Assembly (NCBI GenBank): GCA_013214355.1 | Contig: JABSSL010000082.1 | Coordinates: forward strand, 38,040-102,039 | From: Saprospiraceae bacterium | GTDB taxonomy: Bacteria > Bacteroidota > Bacteroidia > Chitinophagales > Saprospiraceae | Reading direction: 5' to 3' | DNA length: 64,000 nt | Shown here: one piece after another, positions 54,209 through 62,729 of the stretch | Layout of the letters: every line of letters begins with the position of its first letter | How positions within the stretch are numbered: position 1 is the first letter of the stretch | Notes under the pieces: generated by a model | Database searches by the model: none | Told to the model about the DNA's origin: nothing | The model's input: the letters and a program-made list of their open reading frames with translations, nothing else | Translations under genes and position numbers: made by a program

Positions 54209-55633
54209 ATGCAAGTTGTGGATCAAGCTGAATCGTTTTTACAGAGATTAAAGCGAAAGACAAAGAGCAGTTCATGGTTTTTACCCCTCGCTTTGACATC
54301 AACGGTACTAGTAGGTAGTTTTTCCGTATTCTTCCTTTTCTTCAATGGGCGCAGTCCTGAAGAAGCACCGAAATTGCAATTTGAAGACCTTGGCGCCCTG
54401 CCAGCGGTCGTTCCCAATATGAAATATGGTTTTGCCTTAGACACCTTCCAGGTCTTCGTCGATGAGATCCGCTCTGGAACGTTTCTAGGTGATATTCTCC
54501 AAAAGCACAATGTACCTTATATCGATGTAGATCGCTTGGTACGTAATGCGAAAGATGTATTTGACGTCAGACATTTCAAGGCGGGTAAGGAGTACATGAT
54601 CCTAACCAAGGATTCCACACAACGAGCAGATTACTTCATTTATGAACCGAATGTTTACGAGTATGTGGTATTCCACCTAAAGGATAGCTTGCAGGTGGAA
54701 CGAATGAAGCGTAAGGTCACTACGGAGATGAAGACTGCGGCAGGTTATGTACAATCCTCGCTCTGGAAAACTATGACTAGCCAGGGCTTAAGTTTTGAAC
54801 TGACGGATAAGATGGAGGATGCTCTACAATGGAGTATCGACTTCCACCACCTACAGAAAGGCGATGAATTCAAACTGGTTTATGATCAAAACTATATCGA
54901 AGGTGAGGAGGTAGGTGTTGGGAAGGTCCACGCAGCCTACTATAAGAATGCCGGTCAGAACGAGTACCATTCCATGTACTTTGAATCAACGAAGGATAAG
55001 GGCTATTACGATTTGGAGGGCAAGCCAATGAAGACGTCTTTTCTGAAGGCACCAGTGAAGGCCTCTCGAATTTCTTCGTACTACAACCTAAATAGATTAC
55101 ATCCTATTCTTAAATATCGCCGACCACATTATGGGACTGATTATGCTGCCCCGTATGGTACCCCCATCATGGCAGTGGGTGATGGTGTAGTACTTAATGC
55201 CTCTTATACAAGTGGTAATGGAAATTATGTGAAGATCAAACACGATGACAATATCCAAACACAGTACCTGCACATGCAGAAGTTTGCAAAAGGGATTCGT
55301 CCTGGTGTACACGTAAAGCAAGGGCAGACAATTGGATATGTCGGATCGACAGGTTTAGCTACCGGCCCACACGTCTGCTTCCGCTTCTGGAAGAACGGAA
55401 AACAAATCAATCATCTCCGTTTGAAATTCCCTCCAGCAGAACCCCTACCCGACCAAGACCTTCCTGCCTTCTATGCCACTAGGGATAGTTTTTTGGTGTT
55501 GTTAAACGGTATCGAAATGCCTCAAATTGCTGAGGCGAAGGAAGAGAACCAAGAATCCGATGACACTAGTGATATCGTCGAATCCACTGCTACAGAAGAG
55601 GAGGTTTCTACAGAGGATGATGGCACGCCCTAA
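54209..55633 (+). CDS. LytM/M23-fold membrane protein with a degenerate zinc site
   Basis: A 474-residue protein. One transmembrane segment (WFLPLALTSTVLVGSFSVFFLFF, about 24-46) is followed by a long extracytoplasmic region with an OapA/LysM-like opening (SGTFLGDILQKHNVPYIDVDRLV). The M23 domain covers about 290-410. The first zinc motif is intact (His307, Asp311 in HYGTDYAAPYGTPIM), but the second, normally HxH, reads GPHVCFRFW, so His388 is followed by Cys390 and one zinc ligand is replaced. A non-catalytic, amidase-activator-like role (EnvC/NlpD type) is plausible. A Glu/Asp/Thr-rich tail ends it. The frame opens at 54170, but ATG 54209 is preferred. Confidence 0.86.
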   Translation: MQVVDQAESFLQRLKRKTKSSSWFLPLALTSTVLVGSFSVFFLFFNGRSPEEAPKLQFEDLGALPAVVPNMKYGFALDTFQVFVDEIRSGTFLGDILQKHNVPYIDVDRLVRNAKDVFDVRHFKAGKEYMILTKDSTQRADYFIYEPNVYEYVVFHLKDSLQVERMKRKVTTEMKTAAGYVQSSLWKTMTSQGLSFELTDKMEDALQWSIDFHHLQKGDEFKLVYDQNYIEGEEVGVGKVHAAYYKNAGQNEYHSMYFESTKDKGYYDLEGKPMKTSFLKAPVKASRISSYYNLNRLHPILKYRRPHYGTDYAAPYGTPIMAVGDGVVLNASYTSGNGNYVKIKHDDNIQTQYLHMQKFAKGIRPGVHVKQGQTIGYVGSTGLATGPHVCFRFWKNGKQINHLRLKFPPAEPLPDQDLPAFYATRDSFLVLLNGIEMPQIAEAKEENQESDDTSDIVESTATEEEVSTEDDGTP

Positions 55634-55637
55634 ACGA

Positions 55638-55675
55638 TTAAGTTGTGCGTAGTTTGGAAACTACGCACAACTTAA
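55638..55675. terminator. Perfect 18-bp hairpin, shared bidirectional terminator
   Basis: TTAAGTTGTGCGTAGTTT (55638-55655) pairs completely with 55658-55675 across two bases. The stop codon of the YqgE gene (55674-55672) lies in the right arm. It serves the convergent LytM-fold and YqgE genes. Confidence 0.75.
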
Positions 55676-56232
55676 TTCCAAGAAAAATTATCGGGCATAT
55701 GAGCTAGTACGGTGTACAGGTCCCCTTTGTTGTACATGACCTGCTGCCACATCCCTTTGTACTCAGATTTGAACAGATAATTTGCGTCCATATCAGCCAA
55801 TACCCAGGAGCCCAAATTGAACTCTTCGAAAAGTTGCCCTTCCGTCCAACCCGCATAGCCGACAAAAAATCGGATGTTCCCAGGCTCAATTAAATTAGAA
55901 GAAATTAAAAATTTCAACTTTTCAAAATCACCTCCCCAGTAGATGCCGTCCGCTACTTTCAAGCTATCTTCCAGGAGATCTCCTAAATTATGGATGTAAT
56001 GAATGGTATCTGTTTGGACGGGACCACCAAAAAGCACTTCGGATTCAAATTCCGGGAAATCTTCGATGAGATCGTCGATTCGCATGTTCAGCGGCTTATT
56101 CATAATGAAGCCCACCGATCCGTCGTCGCCATGATCACATAGGAGTACCGCAGATCGCTTAAAGTTAGGATCTAACATGAAAGGTTCTGCTAACAGGACC
56201 TTACCTGTAAGTATTTCATCCTTTTCTATCAT
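55672..56232 (-). CDS. YqgE/AlgH family protein
   Basis: A 186-residue cytosolic protein of the UPF0301 family. Marks are TGKVLLAEPFMLDPNFKRSAVLLCDHG, GSVGFIMNKPLNMRIDDLI, VLFGGPVQTDTIHYIH and RFFVGYAGWTEGQLFEE with the terminal GSW. The biochemical role is unknown; AlgH affects alginate regulation in Pseudomonas, while in Bacteroidota it is simply conserved. It stands 72 bp downstream of fabD on the minus strand and shares a terminator with the convergent LytM-fold gene. Confidence 0.9.
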   Translation of the reverse strand: MIEKDEILTGKVLLAEPFMLDPNFKRSAVLLCDHGDDGSVGFIMNKPLNMRIDDLIEDFPEFESEVLFGGPVQTDTIHYIHNLGDLLEDSLKVADGIYWGGDFEKLKFLISSNLIEPGNIRFFVGYAGWTEGQLFEEFNLGSWVLADMDANYLFKSEYKGMWQQVMYNKGDLYTVLAHMPDNFSWN

Positions 56233-56304
56233 GCGGTTAAAATATATTCATTCCCTATAGTACAAAAACGTTTGAAAGTAATCAAATGTTGGCGCCTAAA
56301 TGCG

Positions 56305-57189
56305 CTATACGGTAAGTGTAGAAGAAGGAAATCTTCGATCTACCCTTTTAATAAACCCTTGCAACACTTTCCCAGTTCCGCCTACCTCAATGTATTCACT
56401 CATTCCGTTAGACTGCATGTTTAACATCGTCTGTGTCCATCGGACGGGGGCGGTCAACTGAGCAATTAGATTGGCTTTAATCTGCTCCGAATCCGTTTGT
56501 GGTTGAGCATCAACATTCTGATAAATCGGACAAACAGGTTTGCTAAAGGTTGTTTTTTCTATCGCGGCCATCAACTCCTCACGTGCAGGCTCCATCAATG
56601 GAGAGTGAAAAGCTCCACCTACCTGTAGCACCAAAGCGCGTCTTGCACCTAGTTCCGTTACCTTATCCACTGCTTTCTCTACACCAGCTAGGGAACCCGA
56701 AATCACCAATTGACCCGGACAATTGTAATTCGCCGGCACCACTATCTCCTCAATTTCTGCGCAAGCCTTTTCTACTACCTCATCCTCCAATCCTAAGACA
56801 GCAGCCATGGTACCAGCCTGAGCTTCACAAGCCTTTTGCATGGCCAATGCCCGCTGGTAGACTAATTTCAGACCATCCTCAAACGCCATTGCTCCTGCGG
56901 CCACCAAGGCCGACAATTCGCCCAAGGAGTGCCCAGCCACCATATCTGGTTGAAAAGCATCACCAGCAATTTTCGCTGTGATGACAGAATGTAAAAATAC
57001 AGCTGGCTGAGTTACCTTCGTCTGCTTTAGATCTTCACTAGATCCCGAAAACATAACGTCAGTTATGGCAAAACCTAGTGTATCATTTGCCTGCTCAAAG
57101 AGCGATTTGGCTAGGTCATTATTATCGTACATTTCCTTGCCCATTCCTTCGAATTGGGAACCTTGTCCAGGAAAAACAAATGCTTTCAT
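56305..57189 (-). CDS. fabD: Malonyl-CoA:ACP transacylase
   Basis: A 294-residue enzyme that loads malonyl groups on acyl carrier protein for fatty-acid synthesis. FVFPGQGSQFEGMGKEMY is the N-terminal motif, GHSLGE holds the nucleophile Ser88, and GGAFHSPLMEPA carries the catalytic His. The C-terminal EVGGTGKVLQGFIKR is also family-typical. It follows folE by 20 bp on the minus strand. No other fab genes are present, so this is a mixed operon. Confidence 0.95.
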   Translation of the reverse strand: MKAFVFPGQGSQFEGMGKEMYDNNDLAKSLFEQANDTLGFAITDVMFSGSSEDLKQTKVTQPAVFLHSVITAKIAGDAFQPDMVAGHSLGELSALVAAGAMAFEDGLKLVYQRALAMQKACEAQAGTMAAVLGLEDEVVEKACAEIEEIVVPANYNCPGQLVISGSLAGVEKAVDKVTELGARRALVLQVGGAFHSPLMEPAREELMAAIEKTTFSKPVCPIYQNVDAQPQTDSEQIKANLIAQLTAPVRWTQTMLNMQSNGMSEYIEVGGTGKVLQGFIKRVDRRFPSSTLTV

Positions 57190-57209
57190 GAGTGCCTATT
57201 CTTCAATGA

Positions 57210-57806
57210 CTAATGCAGTTTAGCACTAATCAGATTTAAAAATTCATTTCTAGTTTCTACCCGCTGGAACTCTCCGGTAAAAGCCGAGGTAGTCGTCACG
57301 GAATTCTGTTTCTGTACCCCTCTCATCATCATGCACATATGTCGAGCTTCGATAACGACAGCCACACCTAGCGGCTTCAAGGTGTTTTGAATAGAGTGGA
57401 GGATCTGATCCGTCAATCGTTCTTGCACCTGTAGTCTCCTTGCGAAAACATCAATTACTCTTGGAATCTTGCTTAATCCAACAATATAACCATTGGGGAT
57501 ATAGGCTACGTGCGCCTTTCCAAAGAAGGGAAGCATATGGTGCTCACAGAGGGAATATAATTCAATGTCCTTAACGATGACCATTTCGCTATAGTCCTCT
57601 TGAAACATAGCTGAACGCAGAATTTGTTCTGCATTCTGTGCATAACCTTGAGTCAAAAATTGCATGGCCTTGGCGGCCCGCTCTGGAGTCTTAACTAGTC
57701 CTTCTCTCTCTGGATCCTCCCCGACTTCACGAAGCAGGACGTTGAAACTATCCATCAAATTTTCGGTCACTTTCGGACTATACTCTTCGGACTTCTGATA
57801 ACTCAT
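57210..57806 (-). CDS. folE: GTP cyclohydrolase I
   Basis: A 198-residue zinc enzyme that turns GTP into dihydroneopterin triphosphate, the first step to folate, tetrahydropterin and queuosine. Marks are [45 protein letters not shown]. The zinc and catalytic site SLCEHHMLP has one Cys and two His, with the further Cys in [12 protein letters not shown]. Length is usual. It lies 12 bp after the PTPS/QueD gene and 20 bp before fabD, forming one minus-strand operon. Confidence 0.95.
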   Translation of the reverse strand: MSYQKSEEYSPKVTENLMDSFNVLLREVGEDPEREGLVKTPERAAKAMQFLTQGYAQNAEQILRSAMFQEDYSEMVIVKDIELYSLCEHHMLPFFGKAHVAYIPNGYIVGLSKIPRVIDVFARRLQVQERLTDQILHSIQNTLKPLGVAVVIEARHMCMMMRGVQKQNSVTTTSAFTGEFQRVETRNEFLNLISAKLH

Positions 57807-57818
57807 AGGTAGGACACT

Positions 57819-58229
57819 TTATTCGCCATAGTATTCGGCATAAATATTTTCCGTCTCGTACAACTTAATACAGTGCAGTTGAGCCCCTTGGATCTGTGGT
57901 TCCAGCTGTTGCCAAAACAACAAGACGAGATTTTCCGTAGTTGGCTGCATGCCCTCCGGAATAAAATCTACGTCTAAATTGAGATTGCTATGATCTACCT
58001 TGTCAGTAATCACTGCTCTGATGATCTTACTCAATTTTTTGACATCAATAATAAACCCAGTTACTGGATCAGGGATCCCCTTTACCGTAACGTACAACCA
58101 ATAATTGTGGCCATGCCAGTTTTTGTTGGCACATTTACCAAAAGTCGCTAGATTTTCTTCGTCGCTCCAAGCGTCTACCCACAATTTATGAGCGGCATTA
58201 AATCGTTCTCTCCTCGTTATGTATACCAT
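57819..58229 (-). CDS. queD: 6-pyruvoyl-tetrahydropterin synthase / QueD family
   Basis: A 136-residue T-fold enzyme acting on dihydroneopterin triphosphate, the product of the adjacent folE. It would make 6-carboxytetrahydropterin (QueD) for queuosine or 6-pyruvoyltetrahydropterin. The zinc His are in RFNAAHKLWV and NWHGHNYWL, the catalytic Cys is in FGKCANKNWHG, and LNLDVDFIPEGMQPTTENL is the conserved loop (PTxE). The frame is open to 58313, but ATG 58229 fits the family start. It leads the queD-folE-fabD operon. Which of the two activities it has cannot be told from sequence alone. Confidence 0.87.
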   Translation of the reverse strand: MVYITRRERFNAAHKLWVDAWSDEENLATFGKCANKNWHGHNYWLYVTVKGIPDPVTGFIIDVKKLSKIIRAVITDKVDHSNLNLDVDFIPEGMQPTTENLVLLFWQQLEPQIQGAQLHCIKLYETENIYAEYYGE

Positions 58230-58505
58230 GTATATTAACCTTTTCTGGTTATTATAAGCTTGAAATCTTGGCACATGTTTCAAACCAGCGCAAATGTATA
58301 CTTTTCGGGGCAAAATTCCTGATTCTCAGGCTGGCTTTCGACCGCTTCGCCTCTAAATAGCCAGAACTTGCCTCCGCTAGAAGCATCCATTTTAAAGTCG
58401 AAAATCAACCGATGTTGGCATATTTCTAAGCGAAACCGACTTTTATCTAATTAATTGCTATTTTAACAGCGGTAGAGTGTTATATTATAGTTTCATGATT
58501 TCTTT

Positions 58506-59570
58506 ATGGATACCATAGCGCGGAGCAATAGTAGATTCAAACTTTATGATTGGTTCGGCCATAGGTGGTTTTATCACCTAATATTCTGGCTGTTCTTCCT
58601 GCTATTGCTAACGCTGATTGAAACGTATAATCAAAAGCATACCTTTCTCTACGCGCTTAGCAATGAGTTGATCAACGTTTTCTTTTATGCCATAGTCGTG
58701 TACTTCAACTTGAAGTATCTCATTCCCAACTATCTCACCAAAAACAAGTTTCTAACCTATGGCGGTTTATTGATCTTGTCTGCGGTAGTTATTACGCCGC
58801 TCAAGGTGATCGTTTTTTATTTCAAATATGGAAATGATCCAGATGCCCAAAACGGCTTGATAGAGAACTTAAATTGGTATTTCATTTTTACGTTTGTCAT
58901 CGTATCAGCCTCAACACTAGTGAACATTGTGAAGGACTGGGTGCAGCAGGTAACAGAGAAGCAGCAGCTACAAACGCAGACGATGCAATCGGAGCTACGC
59001 TTCCTGAAGTCACAGATCAATCCACACTTCCTGTTCAACACCTTAAATAACCTCTACGCCCTTACGCTCAAGAAATCAGATAAAGCGCCAGAAATTGTGA
59101 TTAAGTTGTCGGAGATGATGCGCTATATGCTCTATGAATGCAATGAGAAACGAGTATTGCTCAGTAAGGAAGTCAATTATATATACAATTACTTAGATCT
59201 GGAAAAACTGCGACAGGGGAAAAATGTTGCGATTACCTTTGAGACAGACGGGGAAATTAGTGAGCAAACCATAGCCCCACTTATGTTTATTCCATTCCTG
59301 GAAAATAGCTTCAAACACGGGCTAAGCAACCAAATCTCCCAGGGATTTGTTAATATCAGGCTTAGTGTAGAACAGAAAAAGGTGTATTTCTTTATCGAAA
59401 ATAGCAAGGCTGAGAAGCTCCCGCTAAAAGACAAGAATCGCCCTAGCGGTGGAATTGGTTTAGTAAACGTACATAGAAGATTGAATCTACTCTATCCAGA
59501 TAAGTACGAATTGAACATTGATGACACCCCTACTACCTACGCGGTCAACCTTTATATCGAATTGGATTAA
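58506..59570 (+). CDS. Sensor histidine kinase, LytS/YehU type
   Basis: A 354-residue membrane kinase. Four N-terminal helices (FYHLIFWLFFLLLLTLIETY, NVFFYAIVVYFNLKYLI, LLILSAVVITPLKVIVFYF, WYFIFTFVIVSASTLVNIV) precede a short coiled coil (EKQQLQTQTMQSELRFLKSQI) and the His_kinase motif INPHFLFNTLNNLYALTLKKS with the phospho-His. The N-box is FLENSFKHGL and the G-box is GGIGLVNVHRRLNLLYP. It has no periplasmic sensor domain. It is followed 14 bp later by the LytTR regulator, forming one two-component operon. Confidence 0.93.
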   Translation: MDTIARSNSRFKLYDWFGHRWFYHLIFWLFFLLLLTLIETYNQKHTFLYALSNELINVFFYAIVVYFNLKYLIPNYLTKNKFLTYGGLLILSAVVITPLKVIVFYFKYGNDPDAQNGLIENLNWYFIFTFVIVSASTLVNIVKDWVQQVTEKQQLQTQTMQSELRFLKSQINPHFLFNTLNNLYALTLKKSDKAPEIVIKLSEMMRYMLYECNEKRVLLSKEVNYIYNYLDLEKLRQGKNVAITFETDGEISEQTIAPLMFIPFLENSFKHGLSNQISQGFVNIRLSVEQKKVYFFIENSKAEKLPLKDKNRPSGGIGLVNVHRRLNLLYPDKYELNIDDTPTTYAVNLYIELD

Positions 59571-59584
59571 CACAACCTTAGATT

Positions 59585-60325
59585 ATGATAAATGTTATTA
59601 TCGTCGATGACGAGCCTTTGGCACAAGATGTCCTGGAAACCTACATAGAAAAGATCCCTGAACTAAACCTAGTAACAAAATGCAGCAATGCCTTTGAAGC
59701 CAATGATGCTTTGAAGAACAATGATATTGACTTGATGTTTCTGGATATTCAAATGCCTCAGTTAACAGGTATCGATTTCTTGAAAACACTCAGTAAACCT
59801 CCCCTGGTAATCTTTACCACAGCTTATCCCAACTATGCGATTGAAGGCTTTGAGCTAGATGCATTAGACTATCTACTAAAGCCGATTTCTGTAGATCGTT
59901 TCATGAAGGCTGCCAATAAGGCCATTGAGCAAGTTGGATTGCAGCAAAAAGATGGTGGCCCGGCTACTTCGGGCGGCGGTGATGGAGCTCCCCAACAGGA
60001 ATATTTCTTTGTAAAAGCCGATAAGAAATTAGTTAAAGTAAACTTCAAAGAAATTATCTATATCGAAGGCCTAAAAGACTATGTGATTATCCGAATGGAT
60101 GCCACCAGAGTGATTACGCTACAGACGATGAAGAGTTTAGAACAAAAACTCCCATCCAACCAGTTTATGCGTATCCATAGATCTTACATTGTAAACATTG
60201 AGAAAATCAATGCCATTATTGGTAATATGGTGGAGGTCATGGAGAAGAATCAAGCAAAGCATCTTCCCATCGGCAAGAATTATCGAGAGGAATTGCTTAG
60301 TATGATTAACCAGAATCGCCTGTAG
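59585..60325 (+). CDS. LytTR-family response regulator
   Basis: A 246-residue regulator. The receiver domain (1-120) has IIVDDEP (Asp8, Asp9), phospho-acceptor Asp54 in LMFLDIQMPQLTG, and the Thr/Lys switch (FTTAYPNYAIEGFELDALDYLLKPI). A Gly-rich linker (about 130) leads to the LytTR DNA-binding domain: FFVKADKKLVKVNFKEIIYIEGLKDYV, LEQKLPSNQFMRIHRSYIVNIEKI. Targets are unknown; Bacteroidota relatives often control envelope or metabolic genes. Coupled with the LytS kinase 14 bp upstream. Confidence 0.93.
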   Translation: MINVIIVDDEPLAQDVLETYIEKIPELNLVTKCSNAFEANDALKNNDIDLMFLDIQMPQLTGIDFLKTLSKPPLVIFTTAYPNYAIEGFELDALDYLLKPISVDRFMKAANKAIEQVGLQQKDGGPATSGGGDGAPQQEYFFVKADKKLVKVNFKEIIYIEGLKDYVIIRMDATRVITLQTMKSLEQKLPSNQFMRIHRSYIVNIEKINAIIGNMVEVMEKNQAKHLPIGKNYREELLSMINQNRL

Positions 60326-60351
60326 TCTTTTCCTTACAGTAACTTCATCTG

Positions 60352-61218
60352 ATGCAATTACAGAGCGTATTAATTGATGCGCTACAAGAAGAATTACACC
60401 TTCCTATCATAAGTTTCCAAGCGATTAGCGGCGGTGATATCAATCAAGCTTTTCGTTTGGAAACTCCCCAGCAGTCCTTTTTCCTGAAGTATAATCAATA
60501 TCCCCAAGGAGCAGAGATGCTTCGAACGGAAAGAGCCGGCCTAGAACACCTAGCAACTGCCGAGGTCATGTCCGTGCCAAAGCCGATAGCACAAGGAACT
60601 AGAGGATCTTATCACTTCTTAGTTCTTGAAGACTGGAGCGGACGGCGGCCTGCCCCCAACTTTTGGCCAGTCTTCGGTCAGTCCTTAGCTGCCCTACACC
60701 GGCAAACTCACGATCACTTTGGTCTAGCAGAAAACAACTTCATTGCCAAGCTACCTCAATCCAATCGTCTACACACCTCCTGGAGCAGTTTCTACTGGGA
60801 AGAACGATTGAAACCACTAACCCAACAAGGGTATGAGCGAGGGCTGCTGGATAGCAAGGATTTGCGGGGCCTAGAACAAGTCGGTAAGAGACTTCCCGAA
60901 TATTTTCTCGATCGCCCGCCGTCCCTACTACACGGTGATTTGTGGAGTGGTAACTTCATGGTCGCGCCTAGTGGACAGGCAGGACTAATTGACCCAGCGA
61001 TTTATTATGGACATCGAGAAGTGGATTTGGCCATGACCCGCCTATTTGGTGGTTTCCAAGAGGCTTTCTACCAGGCCTACCAGGAGGCCTTTCCTCTGGA
61101 TATAGGATGGGAGGAGCGAATATCTCTATGTCAGTTGTATCCACTGCTTGTACATCTACTATTGTTTGGAAGAAGCTATCGGAGCGCAGTAAAAGAAGTG
61201 ATCACAGCTTACCAGTAG
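60352..61218 (+). CDS. Fructosamine kinase family protein
   Basis: A 288-residue kinase-like enzyme (FN3K/ketosamine-3-kinase family) that phosphorylates sugar adducts on lysine, leading to deglycation. FQAISGGDINQAFRLET is the nucleotide loop, FLKYNQYPQGAEMLRTERAGLEHL carries the ATP Lys, and LHGDLWSGNFMV is the catalytic HGD. GLIDPAIYYGHREVDLAMTRLFGGF is the metal-binding DPA region. It follows the LytTR gene by 26 bp and may be in the same transcript. A hairpin lies 12 bp after its stop. Confidence 0.9.
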   Translation: MQLQSVLIDALQEELHLPIISFQAISGGDINQAFRLETPQQSFFLKYNQYPQGAEMLRTERAGLEHLATAEVMSVPKPIAQGTRGSYHFLVLEDWSGRRPAPNFWPVFGQSLAALHRQTHDHFGLAENNFIAKLPQSNRLHTSWSSFYWEERLKPLTQQGYERGLLDSKDLRGLEQVGKRLPEYFLDRPPSLLHGDLWSGNFMVAPSGQAGLIDPAIYYGHREVDLAMTRLFGGFQEAFYQAYQEAFPLDIGWEERISLCQLYPLLVHLLLFGRSYRSAVKEVITAYQ

Positions 61219-61222
61219 GCAT

Positions 61223-61250
61223 AAAAAAAGGGTATAGCTAGGCTATACCC
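61223..61250 (-). terminator. Terminator hairpin at the left edge of the gene-free region (minus strand)
   Basis: GGGTATAGC (61230-61238) and GCTATACCC (61242-61250) with a 3-base loop, with A7 on the left that reads as a T-run on the minus strand. It works for transcripts from the right. On the plus strand it follows the fructosamine kinase stop but has no T-run. CTACTAACAAA sits next to it (61253-61263), as it does by the hairpin at 61980. Confidence 0.7.
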
Positions 61251-61549
61251 TCCTACTAACAAACAAAACCAACTAAAAACCAAGTATATCTTTATAGAGA
61301 GGCTTTTTTCCTCCTCTTTATATAGTTCTTTTTCAAATTCTTACACTATAACGCATGGGAACCTCATGTAGTTCGATCTTTAGGAAAATTTAACACGCAA
61401 ATTTTGTCATCTATTTGTCAAGCTCTTTGCTGTTAACTTTTACTCCGACTCACAGAGGTATACTATTAAACGATTTCAAAGTCGAAAACGTTGTTACAAG
61501 CGGTGAGAAGCTTAGGGAATTTAACAATTGGAATTCCTCAGGTAGGGGC

Positions 61550-61576
61550 AAAAAAAAAGTCGCACTCAGTGCGACT
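61550..61576 (-). terminator. Minus-strand terminator, repeat unit A
   Basis: AGTCGCAC (61558-61565) and GTGCGACT (61569-61576) with loop TCA, preceded on the plus strand by nine A (61550-61558), which is a T9 run on the minus strand. Very similar to the one at 62689. Confidence 0.8.
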
Positions 61577-61583
61577 TCAGAAT

Positions 61584-61607
61584 AATTATAATCCCATGAA
61601 CATATCC
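61584..61607 (-). repeat. Repeat box, copy A (24 bp)
   Basis: The core ATAATCCCATGAACAT is followed by ATCC. All 24 bases, 61584-61607, recur exactly at 62028-62051. Read on the minus strand it precedes terminator A by 7 bases. Confidence 0.75.
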
Positions 61608-61837
61608 AAAATAAAAATCTTTAATCATTCTATGGCTCGTTCTTCTCTAAAAACAATACCTCTTTTCTTCTGTGACTGAGCCGATCAAGAGCAAAAGAAC
61701 TTCTATAAGAATTTTTGCTATCTATTTAGTTTCAACTGCTTTCCTATTTAACGATAGTTAAATATTCAATTGATTTACAGGTTTTAACAGTTGACACCCT
61801 AAAAAAAGCTATATTCGCGACATGATTTAGTGCTTTA

Positions 61838-61853
61838 ATAATCCCATGAACAT
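61838..61853. repeat. Repeat box, copy B
   Basis: ATAATCCCATGAACAT occurs exactly, but is followed on the plus strand, 6 bases on, by terminator 61860-61889, unlike the other copies. A promoter-like TTG...TATATTCG lies upstream (61791-61817). Confidence 0.7.
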
Positions 61854-61859
61854 TATTCG

Positions 61860-61889
61860 TCCCGGCATTTTGTGTCGGGATTTTTTTTT
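61860..61889 (+). terminator. Plus-strand terminator beside copy B
   Basis: TCCCGGCA (61860-61867) pairs with TGTCGGGA (61873-61880), with one G-T wobble and a 5-base loop, followed by T9. A typical rho-independent terminator. Confidence 0.8.
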
Positions 61890-61979
61890 GCCGCGAATTA
61901 AGCTTTTTTATTCACACCTTATTCATCTTACTGAACCAAGGCATGAAAATTTTCTTTTATGTGAACTGGGAAGAACTTG

Positions 61980-62020
61980 AAAAAATAGTAAGTCGTCCAG
62001 ACCATCTGGAACGACTCACT
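61980..62020 (-). terminator. Minus-strand terminator, repeat unit C
   Basis: AGTCGT plus CCAGA (61991-62001) pairs with TCTGG plus ACGACT (62005-62016) across a 3-base loop, with one bulged A, and extends by 3-4 pairs outwards. Six A (61980-61985) precede it, giving a T-run on the minus strand. Confidence 0.7.
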
Positions 62021-62027
62021 ACTAACA

Positions 62028-62051
62028 AATTATAATCCCATGAACATATCC
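62028..62051 (-). repeat. Repeat box, copy C (24 bp, identical to copy A)
   Basis: An exact 24-base match to 61584-61607, next to terminator C. The CTACTAACAAA on its left (62019-62029) also occurs beside the hairpin at 61253-61263. Confidence 0.75.
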
Positions 62052-62688
62052 TTTTCAAAGTAGCTAATCCTTTTGACTAGCTTTTATTCTTTCTCTCTGC
62101 ACTTTCCTATCTCTCACAGTACAAATATTCAACATTTTCTTAGGCAAAACAAGAACAAAAAAGGGTTTTTGTGAATATTTTTTTTAACCGGATAACGCCT
62201 AAAACAACACTAAAACCCTCAAATTCAACCTTTTAAACTTCAAATTACGGATCTTATTGTGAGTGAAATAATAAAAAAAATATGAATTTTACTCAAAAAA
62301 AAACTGATATTCTTTGAAGTTTAGTTGCTTTCTATTGGAATTCCTACCTGTATGATTGGTCTTTGGATCGGCTAGAAATGGAAAATTGCTTTACCTATAG
62401 TTAAGGTAAATGATGGAAATGGACATCCCAACCAAGGGATACCTGCCTGGAAAAGGAAGGTGCTAGGAGCCAGATCAATAAAATTGCTAAGGTTAACAGA
62501 GAGAAGTTTTAAAGGTCAGATTAGCTACAGAAACAGCGCAACTGTCGGCCCTACAAGGTGCATAGACATCAACTGTCCCATATCTATTCTAATAAATTCT
62601 GGCTAAGCAAAGCTCTTGAGCAAGCTGTCCATCTGTGGCTAGTATACACTCCAATGCTTAACTACTTATCTTAACCTGACTTCTGGGC

Positions 62689-62720
62689 AAAAAAAAAGTC
62701 GCACAATCCCTTGTGCGACT
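62689..62720 (-). terminator. Minus-strand terminator, repeat unit D
   Basis: AGTCGCAC (62697-62704) and GTGCGACT (62713-62720) with an 8-base loop, preceded by nine A (62689-62697). Stem and A-run are the same as at 61550. Confidence 0.8.
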
Positions 62721-62729
62721 CTAGCAATG

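Noticed and set aside
61594..61677. 27-residue plus-strand frame starting at the ATG inside repeat copy A (MNISKIKIF)
   Set aside because: Copy C gives only seven residues after the same ATG, copy D lacks the ATG, and no residue pattern is shared past the box.
62340..62660. Possible RNase P, 6S or other structured RNA in the centre of the gene-free region
   Set aside because: Some short hairpins and an ACAGAAA string are present, but the conserved cores of these RNAs (such as the RNase P GAGGAAAGTCC) are absent on both strands.
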